This document shows, piece after piece, positions 26,756-34,934 of a stretch of DNA of 64,000 nucleotides. Made by a program: the position numbers and the translations under genes. This DNA is from Ruegeria arenilitoris (GTDB taxonomy: Bacteria; Pseudomonadota; Alphaproteobacteria; Rhodobacterales; Rhodobacteraceae): assembly GCF_013031355.1 (NCBI RefSeq), contig NZ_WPZO01000002.1, positions 248,001-312,000 on the forward strand. The letters are read 5' to 3'. Numbering within the stretch: position 1 is the first letter of the stretch; every line of letters starts with the position of its first letter. Below the pieces are notes generated by a model, which was not told the origin of the DNA, ran no database searches, and saw only the letters and a list, made by a program, of their open reading frames with translations.

Positions 26756-27532
26756 ATGACAATTGAACACCTCATCGCCGACGACAATGCGGCAGTACCT
26801 AACAGTAACCTTGGTAACTCTGGCGAATTGCGAGCAACTGCCCGAGACGTGACCGCCGAGGCTCGTGCCAAGGGTCACTTCAACACTGCATCCGCACACA
26901 TCCCTACTGCCGAGGCAAACAACAATCCCGACATTGTTGCTCGTGACGGAATGCGTATCTATGCAGGAGGGGATTACCAACCGACCGATCTGCTGGTGAT
27001 CGATGGAATGGAAGTTACCTATGAGATGGCTCAATCACTTGGGTTGATCAAAGGGTCTGATTTCACTTCGCCTCAAGAGATTTTCACGCAAGACGCTGAG
27101 GTTGTCTCAGGGAATGAACCTGTAGATGATCGACCAGCCGAGGCGATATTGCTAGGTGATCAACTAACGATAGCCTTTGGGGATCAAGCCGCCGACGTTC
27201 TGCAAGTAGTCGGAAATGATATCGCTCAGAACGGTGAAATTAGCGAGCACGGTTTGGATTTTTTCCAGCGACACATGAACATGTCTCCCCAACAAGCGAA
27301 AGAGACCGTTGACGAATTGGAAGGGGTAGGAAACCGCGTCTTGCAAGATTTTCTCAACAACGGCGACGGGTATGAAATCGACCGGGTAGCCTTTCTTGCT
27401 AACTTGGCAGAAACGGGAACGCGCGATCAAAAGGAAACAGTGAGGAATGTTTGGTTCAAGGCCGCAACGGGGCAAATCACACGAGAGGCGGCCATCGAAG
27501 CTTTTAATCGACTAGTAGAGCCATATGCCTGA
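26756..27532 (+). CDS. Acidic protein next to the TerS-like gene (possible scaffold-like protein)
   Basis: A 258-residue acidic, Asn/Asp/Glu-rich protein without TM segments. The first 150 residues look disordered. The C-terminal 100 (DFFQRHMNMSPQQAKETVDE and following) are helical. Podoviral scaffolding proteins have this composition, but I see no proof. The stop overlaps the next gene by 8 bases. In a satellite such a gene could act on helper capsids (inference). Confidence 0.5.
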   Translation: MTIEHLIADDNAAVPNSNLGNSGELRATARDVTAEARAKGHFNTASAHIPTAEANNNPDIVARDGMRIYAGGDYQPTDLLVIDGMEVTYEMAQSLGLIKGSDFTSPQEIFTQDAEVVSGNEPVDDRPAEAILLGDQLTIAFGDQAADVLQVVGNDIAQNGEISEHGLDFFQRHMNMSPQQAKETVDELEGVGNRVLQDFLNNGDGYEIDRVAFLANLAETGTRDQKETVRNVWFKAATGQITREAAIEAFNRLVEPYA

Positions 27533-27773
27533 TCCTATGGAAACCGAAAGCATCAAGAACGCTACCCAAGGTGAACTTGAAGAACTCAACGGGTTACTCG
27601 TTCGGGAACTGATCGCAAAGATCAAGGAAGGTACCGCAACTGGTACCGACCTTTCAACGGCGGCAAAGCTGATGAAGGAACACAAGGTTCAACCGATTGA
27701 CCCAAGGGTTCCTGCTACGTCCTATCATAGTCAGATGCCGTACGGGAGTTTTGACTACCCAGTAGATGTTTGA
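27525..27773 (+). CDS. Terminase small subunit-like protein (T7-like phage type)
   Basis: An 82-residue protein. LLVRELIAKIKEGTATGTDL and STAAKLMKEHKV follow the pattern of the small DNA-maturase/terminase subunits of T7-like marine phages (R-I-K-x-GTAT-x-x-DL then A-x-x-hh-K-x-x-x-h). The C-terminus is SYHSQMPYGSFDYPVDV. TerS selects DNA for packaging. No large subunit is present in the window, which is the pattern of phage satellites that redirect a helper's packaging machine. Identification rests on one short motif region. Confidence 0.5.
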   Translation: MPDPMETESIKNATQGELEELNGLLVRELIAKIKEGTATGTDLSTAAKLMKEHKVQPIDPRVPATSYHSQMPYGSFDYPVDV

Positions 27774-27796
27774 GTGAAAGCCATCGGAAATAGTGC

Positions 27797-27994
27797 TTAT
27801 TTCTCAGACCCTTTTGGTCTCGTTTCTCGTGAAATTATAGCAGTAAGTTGCTTGTAAGCTCTTAGATTGCCTCTCTTCCTTTGAGATGTTTTCAAAACAA
27901 GCAGAACTAAAAAACAAATTACTAGACCGACTGCAAGCAGGGCGAGTAATTCAATTCCTGACCAGGATGCAGGCATTGCACTGCTAGTTTCCAT
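27797..27994 (-). CDS. Small single-TM protein
   Basis: About 65 residues with one hydrophobic segment (WSGIELLALLAVGLVICFLV) and a basic C-terminal tail. The start chosen (27994) overlaps the upstream zinc-ribbon gene by 11 bases. Earlier starts at 28015 or 28069 are open. Probably a partner of the upstream gene. Function unknown. Confidence 0.45.
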   Translation of the reverse strand: METSSAMPASWSGIELLALLAVGLVICFLVLLVLKTSQRKRGNLRAYKQLTAIISRETRPKGSEK

Positions 27995-28589
27995 CAATGT
28001 GTCTCCGTCTGGCATAACCAATACGTTTGGCCTCTTGGATATATCCGTCCCGCTCGTTTTTCGCTTCAATGTGGATAGTTAGACCGAGTGTGAATGCGAT
28101 CAAACTGGAAGCTCCCAACACTATCAAGGGTAGCGAAAAGGCAGAAGTGGCAGCTGCTACGACTACGCCTGAAAAAACCGAAGCACCGATTGATGCGCCA
28201 ATTGTTCCCGCAATAGCGGACGTTCTGTCAGCATTGCTTGCTCTATCAGTCAAGTCATCTTCTCTTGACCTGAGGGCCTCTGAGATTGCCGGTTTTGCTT
28301 CTTCGCGAACAAAAGGTAGTAGGAGCAGTATTGCCTGTGTGGGATCGCCTTCGGCTGAAACATCCAGTTCCAATTTAGATGTAGTTACGGGAACGTTGGA
28401 CTTGTAGGGAACTGGTAGGTAATCAGTGTTTTGCGAAGTGGAATGCAACACCTGCTTGCCATCTTTTTCTTCTATGCGCAGATGATTTTGGGTTCCACAG
28501 AAAGGACAATAGTTAGATTTCGGGTCAAAATTACTGTTACACCCCAAGCACTTTACTAATATCGACTCATCAAATTTTTCTTCTGACAT
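27984..28589 (-). CDS. Zinc-ribbon membrane protein
   Basis: A 201-residue protein. An N-terminal zinc ribbon CLGCNSNFDP...CPFCGTQ (CxxC-x-CxxC) is followed by a linker. Two transmembrane segments lie in the C-terminal half, around residues 130-150 and 155-175 (Gly/Ala-rich AIAGTIGASIGASVFSGVVV). The family is unknown. It is convergent with the TerS-like gene and divergent from the next gene. Such zinc-ribbon membrane proteins often sit in accessory regions without known activity. Confidence 0.6.
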   Translation of the reverse strand: MSEEKFDESILVKCLGCNSNFDPKSNYCPFCGTQNHLRIEEKDGKQVLHSTSQNTDYLPVPYKSNVPVTTSKLELDVSAEGDPTQAILLLLPFVREEAKPAISEALRSREDDLTDRASNADRTSAIAGTIGASIGASVFSGVVVAAATSAFSLPLIVLGASSLIAFTLGLTIHIEAKNERDGYIQEAKRIGYARRRHIDGN

Positions 28590-28604
28590 TGGCAACCTCT
28601 AAAG

Positions 28605-29132
28605 GTGTTTAGCCATTGGTTGCTGATCGTAACACACAAACTGACGACCCGTCAGTATACTATATCGGGAAATGCTAAATTGGAATTGAACCCTAAAACA
28701 AGTTTAGGACAAAACCTACCTGGGTTGGACTCAGAGTCACCCCAAACCACCTCAGATTCCCCACCTATCACCAACCCCCTAACCCCTCTCAGCGAGTCTC
28801 TCAGGGCTTCTCTGAGCGCACTGCCAGACGACGCCTTGTCGATCCTTGACCCTGATCTCTTCGATCAGGCAAATAAGGAACTGAACAGACGCCCACAGAG
28901 CCGAGAGGCCAACAACCAATCGGGTGTACTCTTCAACGCCATCGATGGGTACACGCGGTTCTTCTACCGCGACGAGAAGAGTAGGGCGCGGCACATGTAC
29001 CAGAACATTGTCGGGCTGGTTTACCCTTGCTCGAAGTCGGACGCGGAAAAGCGGCGTTTGGGTCAAGCGTTTGAGGACGGTTGGGAGAGTGGGGACTTAG
29101 AGTTTTTGGCGAGTGTGCCTAGGGAGGACTAG
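28605..29132 (+). CDS. Unknown protein, start uncertain
   Basis: Up to 175 residues. The N-terminal half is Ser/Thr/Pro-rich and low-complexity (SESPQTTSDSPPITNPLTPL). The C-terminal half (about 85-175) looks folded, with DPDLFDQANKELNRR and AEKRRLGQAFEDGWESGDLE. The first possible codon is GTG at 28605, but no ribosome site supports it. The real start may be 60-80 bases later. Family not recognised. Confidence 0.5.
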   Translation: MFSHWLLIVTHKLTTRQYTISGNAKLELNPKTSLGQNLPGLDSESPQTTSDSPPITNPLTPLSESLRASLSALPDDALSILDPDLFDQANKELNRRPQSREANNQSGVLFNAIDGYTRFFYRDEKSRARHMYQNIVGLVYPCSKSDAEKRRLGQAFEDGWESGDLEFLASVPRED

Positions 29133-29263
29133 GGGTTTTACGGAAACGTTTAAGGCACTCGAATGAGATAGACGTCATCCAGGCATGAGGTTTCGGTTTT
29201 GATTTTTCCTTCCTGGATCAGTGAGTTAAAAGAGATCAGAACACAAAACTCTTGGAACACTCT

Positions 29264-30055
29264 ATGGTCACATATTTGAGAAGTTTGTTTGTGAAAGCAG
29301 CTATCGAAAAAGCACTAAAACGTAAGGCCCCAAACACGATTCCTTTGTCCGGCATGGAGCGGTTGCGGAAACGAAACTACTATTCAGTCCACTTAACCGA
29401 TGAAGGCAATCGGGACAGGTTTGTTGTTGATTCCGTTCATCGCAAAGGACTGGAGGGGTATTGGTTTTCTGGCATGGGCAATGGAATGAAAGCTTCCGTT
29501 CCAAACCGGTTTATCGCTCCGCTTAGTCTGGAGATAATCCACTATGCGCAAGAACTAGAGTTAAAACACCGATCCGCTCTGGGATTCTTCTGGTCAATCC
29601 TAAGTTTCAAGGCTGCGCGGGAGTTGTGCAAGCATCGGTTTCGTGTCTGGCGGTTCTCAAACAAGAAACTCGCAAGACAAGACAGGATGGAAATACTGTC
29701 GTGGGCTTACACTTGGACTCTTGAGCGGGAAGACCACAAACCAGTCTTCACTCCTTTGAGCTACTTGAGGCAAAGCCATGGTGATTTCATCGTTTTTCAT
29801 CCTGAGAAAGCCCGCTTGGCTCGATACTATAGTATCGTGTTTGACTCTCTGGTTGCGTCGGGAGAATTTGAGAAAGCGAAGGGCGCTTTTACTTATTCGT
29901 TGTCCCCAAGGGCGCCATATACACTTGATCGTTATGAGGAGTCAGACAGGCGTCACTCCGATAACATTACCCAACAACGCATGTTGGGACGCCTTACATT
30001 TGCACTCGTTCTGGTTGGGGTCGGGCAGATTGTCGCCTCAGTTTTGGTTAATTAA
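29264..30055 (+). CDS. Unknown protein with C-terminal membrane anchor
   Basis: A 263-residue, basic and aromatic-rich protein. RNYYSVHLTDEGNRDRFVVD lies near the start, ARYYSIVFDSLVASGEFEKA later, and a C-terminal TM (LTFALVLVGVGQIVASVLV) at the very end, suggesting a tail-anchored protein. I chose the ATG at 29264; a TTG 12 bases upstream is in frame. It is the last gene of element 1 before the internal att. Function unknown. Confidence 0.6.
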   Translation: MVTYLRSLFVKAAIEKALKRKAPNTIPLSGMERLRKRNYYSVHLTDEGNRDRFVVDSVHRKGLEGYWFSGMGNGMKASVPNRFIAPLSLEIIHYAQELELKHRSALGFFWSILSFKAARELCKHRFRVWRFSNKKLARQDRMEILSWAYTWTLEREDHKPVFTPLSYLRQSHGDFIVFHPEKARLARYYSIVFDSLVASGEFEKAKGAFTYSLSPRAPYTLDRYEESDRRHSDNITQQRMLGRLTFALVLVGVGQIVASVLVN

Positions 30056-30210
30056 TAGGCGGGGAACTAGATAGTCGTTTAGGTGGATTGGGAGGGTCCT
30101 TCCACAAACCCTCCCGCGACCCCAAAGTGGTGAAAGGAAACTCAAAGCCAATGTGCGTCAGTCTTGTCGTTACTCCGAGGTTTCCTCGCATTCAACTCAA
30201 CGCCCCAAAC

Positions 30211-30273
30211 TGAGTCAATCTGACTCACCCTTACATGTACGGGTTGACCACCCGGATTCTGTTACAGTAACAG
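30211..30273. repeat. Two perfect palindromes near the right end of element 1
   Basis: TGAGTCA-ATC-TGACTCA at 30211-30227 and CTGTTAC-A-GTAACAG at 30259-30273. Both lie within 150 bases of the internal att repeat, in a stretch without genes, and may be binding sites for an integrase accessory factor or regulator. Confidence 0.45.
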
Positions 30274-30353
30274 TCGTACTCGAACCATGTTGGTTCTCGG
30301 AGAAATCCTGAGGATTGCCAAGGGGTTCTGGTGGTCGACTTACTGTTCCACGA

Positions 30354-30397
30354 TTGTAATCAGTAGGTCCGCGGTTCGAGTCCGTGTGGGGGCACCA
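30354..30397 (+). repeat. Attachment repeat 2 (internal att, tRNA-Thr 3' copy)
   Basis: 44 bp identical to 14870-14913, covering the anticodon loop to CCA end of tRNA-Thr, with no tRNA 5' half in front. It closes element 1 on the right and serves as the left boundary of element 2. Confidence 0.92.
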
Positions 30398-30453
30398 TCA
30401 AATCAAAAAAAGACATTAAATAACAGTGTGGTAGGAGTTTCACGTAGTTGATG

Positions 30454-30472
30454 ATCCACCCTTTAATCCACC
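30454..30472 (+). repeat. Left pair of ATCCACC repeats (possible integrase arm sites)
   Basis: ATCCACC at 30454-30460 and 30466-30472, spaced 12 bases start to start, 57 bases inside the internal att. The same pair with the same spacing and orientation lies beside the integrase at 55985-56003. Arm-type integrase sites typically look like this. Confidence 0.5.
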
Positions 30473-30666
30473 TTGTGTGGTTTCCTGTGGTGCTCATACG
30501 GCTGCGACTCATAGACCAATCAGAATCTTCTCGCACATCTTTCAGGCTGCTCATTAATTGGCTCCAAATCTCATCAATCGAAGTGTCAAAAAGAAACCTC
30601 GGAAATGCCTTTTCCAAGTTCCGCGTTGCTGTGCAAAGGTTAATACATTGTTAACGGAGTATGATT

Positions 30667-30933
30667 GTGAAAACGCTTATTTCAGCCGGTGCGATTGCAC
30701 TTTTCCTTTCTCTCGGAGCCGCTTGGGCGCAGAATTCCCAAATGCCAGCGACAACCACTGCCACCCCAGTTGAAACGGGCTTGTTCTGGGAACTGATAGA
30801 CAAAACCGGGAAGGCAAAGGTTTATGACGCTGCTTGCTGCAAGGTGTGCCGAAAAGGGAAGGCATGTGGGGATAGCTGCATCAGTCGGAACTACAATTGC
30901 CACAAGGGGCCAGGCTGCGCCTGCAATGGATAG
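30667..30933 (+). CDS. Small secreted cysteine-rich protein
   Basis: An 88-residue protein with a signal peptide (KTLISAGAIALFLSLGAAWA). The mature part ends in a Cys-dense region, CCKVCRKGKACGDSCISR followed by NCHKGPGCACNG, nine cysteines in all. The pattern is typical of small exported proteins of unknown role in Gram-negative bacteria and may bind a metal or form disulfides. I chose the GTG at 30667 because GGAG lies seven bases upstream; an ATG six bases earlier is too close to it. First gene of element 2. Confidence 0.72.
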   Translation: MKTLISAGAIALFLSLGAAWAQNSQMPATTTATPVETGLFWELIDKTGKAKVYDAACCKVCRKGKACGDSCISRNYNCHKGPGCACNG

Positions 30934-31048
30934 CAGTTCGGTATTTCCCGCTATCTAACGGTTCCCGTATCACTGCTTTCAGTGAAAGAACCGTTGTTGT
31001 GCTTCGGCTCTGAATTAACAAAGAGAAGTGCGGCAAGGGGGAGCACCA

Positions 31049-31483
31049 ATGAGAGTAGCTGAAGCGACTGATTTGCAGGGAGCCAAGATAGCCGTCATTT
31101 GTGACGATGCGGTTGTGGCTTATTTGAGAGATGATTTCGACCACATTCCCAACCCAAATCAATGGGACCTACCAGGGGGAGTGCGAGAAGCAGACGAAAC
31201 CGCCCTAGAATGTGCACTACGTGAAACACAGGAGGAGTTCGGCATTTGCTTGCCAAAGAGCCCAATTGATTACGAAGCAACTTACTTCGCTGAAGCTGCG
31301 GGACCTCTACCCAAACGAGAAGTCGCCCTATTTGCCATAATTGTATCGGAAGACGTCATTTCAGCTATTAGGTTTGGTGAAGAGGGGCAGTGTTGGCGAA
31401 TGATGCCAATCAAAGAATTTGTCAACCGAACCGACGTTGTACCTGAGCTTCAAGCTGCGTTTCGGGTGTTCTGGGAGGGTTGA
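31049..31483 (+). CDS. Nudix hydrolase
   Basis: A 144-residue protein with a complete Nudix box, GVREADETALECALRETQEE followed by FGI, which gives G-x5-E-x7-REUxEExGU. The enzyme hydrolyses a nucleoside diphosphate linked to another group; the substrate cannot be told. NPNQWDLPGG just ahead of the box is common in the family. I chose the ATG at 31049, preceded by GGGGGAG; a longer frame from 31028 lacks a ribosome site. Confidence 0.9.
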   Translation: MRVAEATDLQGAKIAVICDDAVVAYLRDDFDHIPNPNQWDLPGGVREADETALECALRETQEEFGICLPKSPIDYEATYFAEAAGPLPKREVALFAIIVSEDVISAIRFGEEGQCWRMMPIKEFVNRTDVVPELQAAFRVFWEG

Positions 31484-31759
31484 TGGATGAACGCGCTGAG
31501 TATCCGGGATGAAAAATGACAGCGCTAGTCTCATACAAAAAATCCGCCGCATAATGTTGATTGCTGATGCGGTCCAAGCCAGTGCAATTTCTGCTATGCG
31601 GACATTCCCGACGTTCGCCTTATGCCGCCCGAACAGGTGGAAGTACCGGCCACGGAGCTGCCGTTCGCTGCATTGCGATGCTAGTTGCAACAAACGGCGG
31701 CAAGTGCACAATAGCGGACTTTGCAAGGTCGCGACTAGACCGCAGGCAATACTCGCAGG

Positions 31760-32995
31760 TCACCTTGGACGCGTCTTTTGGGCATCTAGTGCAGCCTCTC
31801 CTAGTTCGTCGGACAAGCATCGCAAAGTCGCGATCATTACCAATCTTCCAACACAGTGCTGACCGGCAAGTAAGAACGTGTTTGTCATGTGTAGAAGAGA
31901 GATCGCCGTCATGTGCAGAGGGTCTGCAAGGCCGCTGTCGCTAGGCCCTATTTGATGCATTAGGCGTGTTGATTCTGACATGCCCAACAGTGCATTTGGA
32001 TGAGTGAACCCCGCGTGGTTATGCTTGCAAGCCCATCTAAACCTTGGCCTCCAATGGTCCATTCCAACGGCTTTCTCCAAATCAAAAAACGTGGCCTTTT
32101 GATTGGCCATGAGACCTAACGCTGGTTTTGCCCAATCCATATCAGTTTTAAGACGTCTGCCAGCATTCTCTTCGGCTGCATCGCATGCCCGTCGCATTCT
32201 TTCTATTTGGGCTTCAGAAAATGGTTCCATCTGGTTTCTGTCCGCATATTCATTGACTTTCCTTGCCGCCTTGAAGTCAGAGAAAACGGCGCTCAACCTG
32301 TAATCCTGTGCTGTTGCACCGTCGTGAGAAGCGATAAACATCGCTGTAACTGCAACTTCGTGTAGTGCGCGCCAGCGCGCCAGCGCACCATCAGCAAAAC
32401 CACCTTCCAAAAGACAGATTATTTCGTTTGTAATCAGCAGGGCTTTAGGGTGAAGAATGCACAAGGTATCAAAAACGAGTGGTTCAACTCCATCGGGCAC
32501 ACCAGAACGAGCGTGGGCCTCCCCGGCCTCTTGAGCCGACCGCCGCATCACCTTCAATAGGCGCAATGGAGTTTCCCATCGTTCAAGGTGCCGAGTTTTG
32601 AAACTGGAAGTTTGCTGATGCTCTTCACTAAGCATTTCAGGTGCACCGCTCTTCAGATTCTCCGCCAAACTCGGAGCCCCTTCAGAGACAATATGTTCTA
32701 GAAACTTCTCGACCTTCTCCGAGCTGGCACCTTCTTCGGAAACCAGTCTTTCGACAGCCGCTATGATTGGGTCGCTCAAGTTCGAAAAGAAAGTGTCTTT
32801 CTGATCGTATGTACTTGCGGTCAACTTTGCGTTTCCTTCGAAAGGATCTATGCGAGACCACACGCTACTGCCATAAATAATATTGCTAAGCCATAGGGGT
32901 CTACCTTTTGCATTAGTGTTGAATGGTATCGGAGAGGTTTTCGCTACGATAGCTTGTTGCGGCAAGGCCCATACCTGGAGGAGCCGGACGCTCAC
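31760..32995 (-). CDS. DUF5677 domain-containing protein
   Basis: A 411-residue protein. The helical DUF5677 core (about 145-330) has LRLLKVMRRSAQEAGEAHAR, LLITNEIICLLEGGFADGAL and ARWRALHEVAVTAMFIASHD, with HNHAGFTHPNAL later, where histidines are conserved in the family. The activity is unknown. The N-terminal 140 residues are acidic and variable. It leads a group of minus-strand genes with HEPN-like architecture. A related gene (34935-35810) lies 2 kb away. Confidence 0.75.
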   Translation of the reverse strand: MSVRLLQVWALPQQAIVAKTSPIPFNTNAKGRPLWLSNIIYGSSVWSRIDPFEGNAKLTASTYDQKDTFFSNLSDPIIAAVERLVSEEGASSEKVEKFLEHIVSEGAPSLAENLKSGAPEMLSEEHQQTSSFKTRHLERWETPLRLLKVMRRSAQEAGEAHARSGVPDGVEPLVFDTLCILHPKALLITNEIICLLEGGFADGALARWRALHEVAVTAMFIASHDGATAQDYRLSAVFSDFKAARKVNEYADRNQMEPFSEAQIERMRRACDAAEENAGRRLKTDMDWAKPALGLMANQKATFFDLEKAVGMDHWRPRFRWACKHNHAGFTHPNALLGMSESTRLMHQIGPSDSGLADPLHMTAISLLHMTNTFLLAGQHCVGRLVMIATLRCLSDELGEAALDAQKTRPR

Positions 32996-33003
32996 ACCTT
33001 CAA

Positions 33004-33762
33004 CTAACTATACGGTGTTAGGTGTTCCGCACTTCCGGACTCATCGGCAAACTCTTTTGAGTAAAGACGTATTTCATAAAAAAGATCATCGTCGGCAAAG
33101 GCTTTTGCGGAAAACGCAAAGGCTAATATTCCGCGATAATAGTAGTTTAGCAGGTCGTCTACATGATCACGATACAGAGGTGAGCTCTTGGCACCGTGCA
33201 AATGAAATCTTGGGGGTGTACCATAGTACAACTCCATTATGTGAGGTGATGCTCCATGAACATACCCTGAATATCCTTTATGTATTGTGCGACTTACTTC
33301 TATTCCCGTACTTGGATCATCCAGACCACTAATGTTGTTAACGTACGCTCTTATTTTTCTTCTCGATACCGTAGGTCGTTTTTGAGAGGAATCTAACACA
33401 CTCGATGGATTGTCACATTCTTCCTCATAAAACGCTTTCAAAAACGCATCATGCAGTTTGGAGCGGTTATCAAATACGACTGAGTAAGTTAAAAATAAGA
33501 TGTCTTCCATCAGCTCATCAAGTATTCTTTGGATGGCAGCTTGCTCCTGAGTAAGGCCATAGGCATTCAGCGTATGCATGGCTTGAATGCCAGTTATAAC
33601 TCTCGCGAGTTTCTGTAATATTGCTGCGTGAATCGATAAGTTATCATAGCGATATGTATATCCATCCCCTATTTGAATCTGCTTAGGTTGCTCGATGCGA
33701 GCAGCCAAACTGTCAAAAAAAGCCGACATATTCTGTATGGCGTTGGCGTATAAGTGATCCAA
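33004..33762 (-). CDS. Uncharacterised all-helical protein (HEPN/DUF5677-like)
   Basis: A 252-residue protein of mostly helical composition with Tyr-rich patches. Its C-terminal third has KGYSGYVHGASPHIMELYYG, which resembles the His motif region of DUF5677-type proteins, so a distant HEPN-like fold is possible. No catalytic motif is certain. It ends eight bases before the start region of the DUF5677 gene on the same strand, which suggests co-transcription. Function unknown. Confidence 0.6.
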   Translation of the reverse strand: MDHLYANAIQNMSAFFDSLAARIEQPKQIQIGDGYTYRYDNLSIHAAILQKLARVITGIQAMHTLNAYGLTQEQAAIQRILDELMEDILFLTYSVVFDNRSKLHDAFLKAFYEEECDNPSSVLDSSQKRPTVSRRKIRAYVNNISGLDDPSTGIEVSRTIHKGYSGYVHGASPHIMELYYGTPPRFHLHGAKSSPLYRDHVDDLLNYYYRGILAFAFSAKAFADDDLFYEIRLYSKEFADESGSAEHLTPYS

Positions 33763-33899
33763 GTCCTGTACTTCCTTGAAAATTGAATTTCTATTGATTG
33801 CTCAATATCCGCATTGGGGTCGTTAGCGACTGCTGTGTCTGCAACGTCCAGTGTTGTTCCAAAAGTTCGGTGTGGGCGAAAATCCAAGTGTTGAAATGG

Positions 33900-34730
33900 T
33901 CAGTCGGACTGGCGAACTCCGTTGCCATCTAACTCTCTCGCAATCGCATTTGCGAGGGTACGCGCCTCAACCGCCGTCTCGACTGGGACAGTTTGCCCAT
34001 GTGCGCCAGCGTTGCCGACATCCATGACAAACCGCATTGCGGAATCCAAGTGCTCTGCCTCTGGATTCATCTTCAAGTAAGTCTTCCACATTCCTGCAAG
34101 GCTTAAGAATTTTCGACCTTCTTTAGGAACCAGCTTCTTGCTGTGCCCGAAGTAGTCACGAAGCTTGGCTTCAAGTGTTATCCGCAGATACGCCATTTCA
34201 CCTGCCAGTTCTAGAGGCTCCATGTCGCGATACTCTTCGCGAAGCTGCTCAACATCTTTCAGCGGAATCGGCTGGGCATTGGGACGCCCTCTCCTGATTT
34301 CACTCTCCGCTTTTGCTGCATCGGTAAGCGATGGGATGGTTACGTGGACATTCTGGCTCTGATTTGCAGAAACACTGCTAATAAGCTGCGTTTGGATTTT
34401 GATTTGCTCGCCGACTTCCAACTTGAAGTCGGACATGTCCCTCTTCACCTCGTCGACCTTAGATTTGAAAGAAAAAACGCCTGTAAGGCTGAATTCCTGC
34501 GCGAAAGGGAGCAGGAACAGCACCAGCGCTGCCAATAAACAGAGGCCGGGATTACCAGTCCAATCGGGCGGGTATCCGTAACCAAGGTTTGCCAAAGCAA
34601 AAAAGTAGGCTGCACCCACCCAACACACCAAACGTAAGAAAGTCTGCAATCCGCCGCCTCTTAACCCGCTACAAGTTCCCAGGCAGACTGCCGCAGACAC
34701 ATGAGAATTACCAGCAGGCAATGCACGCAA
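33900..34730 (-). CDS. Membrane-anchored DUF4145-like (HEPN-type) protein
   Basis: A 276-residue protein with two hydrophobic segments (about 30-50 and 60-80), a linker, then a C-terminal DUF4145-like domain (about 155-270). AYLRITLEAKLRDYFGHSKK and RFVMDVGNAGAHGQ give the R...GN-AH pattern of the family. DUF4145 domains are grouped with HEPN folds. The first 30 codons are doubtful and a later start is possible. It stands in the same-strand gene group of element 2. Confidence 0.68.
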   Translation of the reverse strand: MRALPAGNSHVSAAVCLGTCSGLRGGGLQTFLRLVCWVGAAYFFALANLGYGYPPDWTGNPGLCLLAALVLFLLPFAQEFSLTGVFSFKSKVDEVKRDMSDFKLEVGEQIKIQTQLISSVSANQSQNVHVTIPSLTDAAKAESEIRRGRPNAQPIPLKDVEQLREEYRDMEPLELAGEMAYLRITLEAKLRDYFGHSKKLVPKEGRKFLSLAGMWKTYLKMNPEAEHLDSAMRFVMDVGNAGAHGQTVPVETAVEARTLANAIARELDGNGVRQSD

Positions 34731-34934
34731 AACGTGTGGAGCGTTGACTGGTCAACTGCTGCATCGTCCGTCAATCTGCATTTCGTCGAGTTAGACCGAA
34801 CGTCTAGTTAGGTGGCTAACCTGACATACGCACAAGCAGTATTCGTCTCTCCCAGCAATGACAGCTATGGGCTCGATTATCACCTCAATCGGGTGCGAAG
34901 ATTAGCAAGATTGAACCGTTGACGCCATCGGCGG

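Larger units (their letters stand above)
14870..30397. mobile_element. Element 1: integrative element at tRNA-Thr, phage-satellite-like
   Basis: About 15.5 kb bounded by 44-bp direct repeats of the tRNA 3' end. A tyrosine integrase lies next to the left repeat, reading inward. Content: an SNase-like protein, two DUF2971 proteins, a SIR2-STAND-TPR protein, a helicase, a zinc-binding protein, an acidic protein, a small-terminase-like protein and a few membrane or unknown proteins. No capsid, portal, tail or large terminase gene is visible. Size, integrase, replication gene and a lone TerS-like gene are the plan of phage satellites (PICI-like elements); this label is an inference. Base composition is lower in GC than the core. 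Confidence 0.75.

Noticed and set aside
30360..30617. Minus-strand frame ending in VPPHGLEPRTY over the internal att
   Set aside because: That ending is the antisense of a tRNA 3' end, a well-known source of false genes.
31509..31862. Plus-strand frames between Nudix and DUF5677 genes
   Set aside because: The region contains degenerate intergenic relic text; frames lack ribosome sites and end inside the opposite gene.
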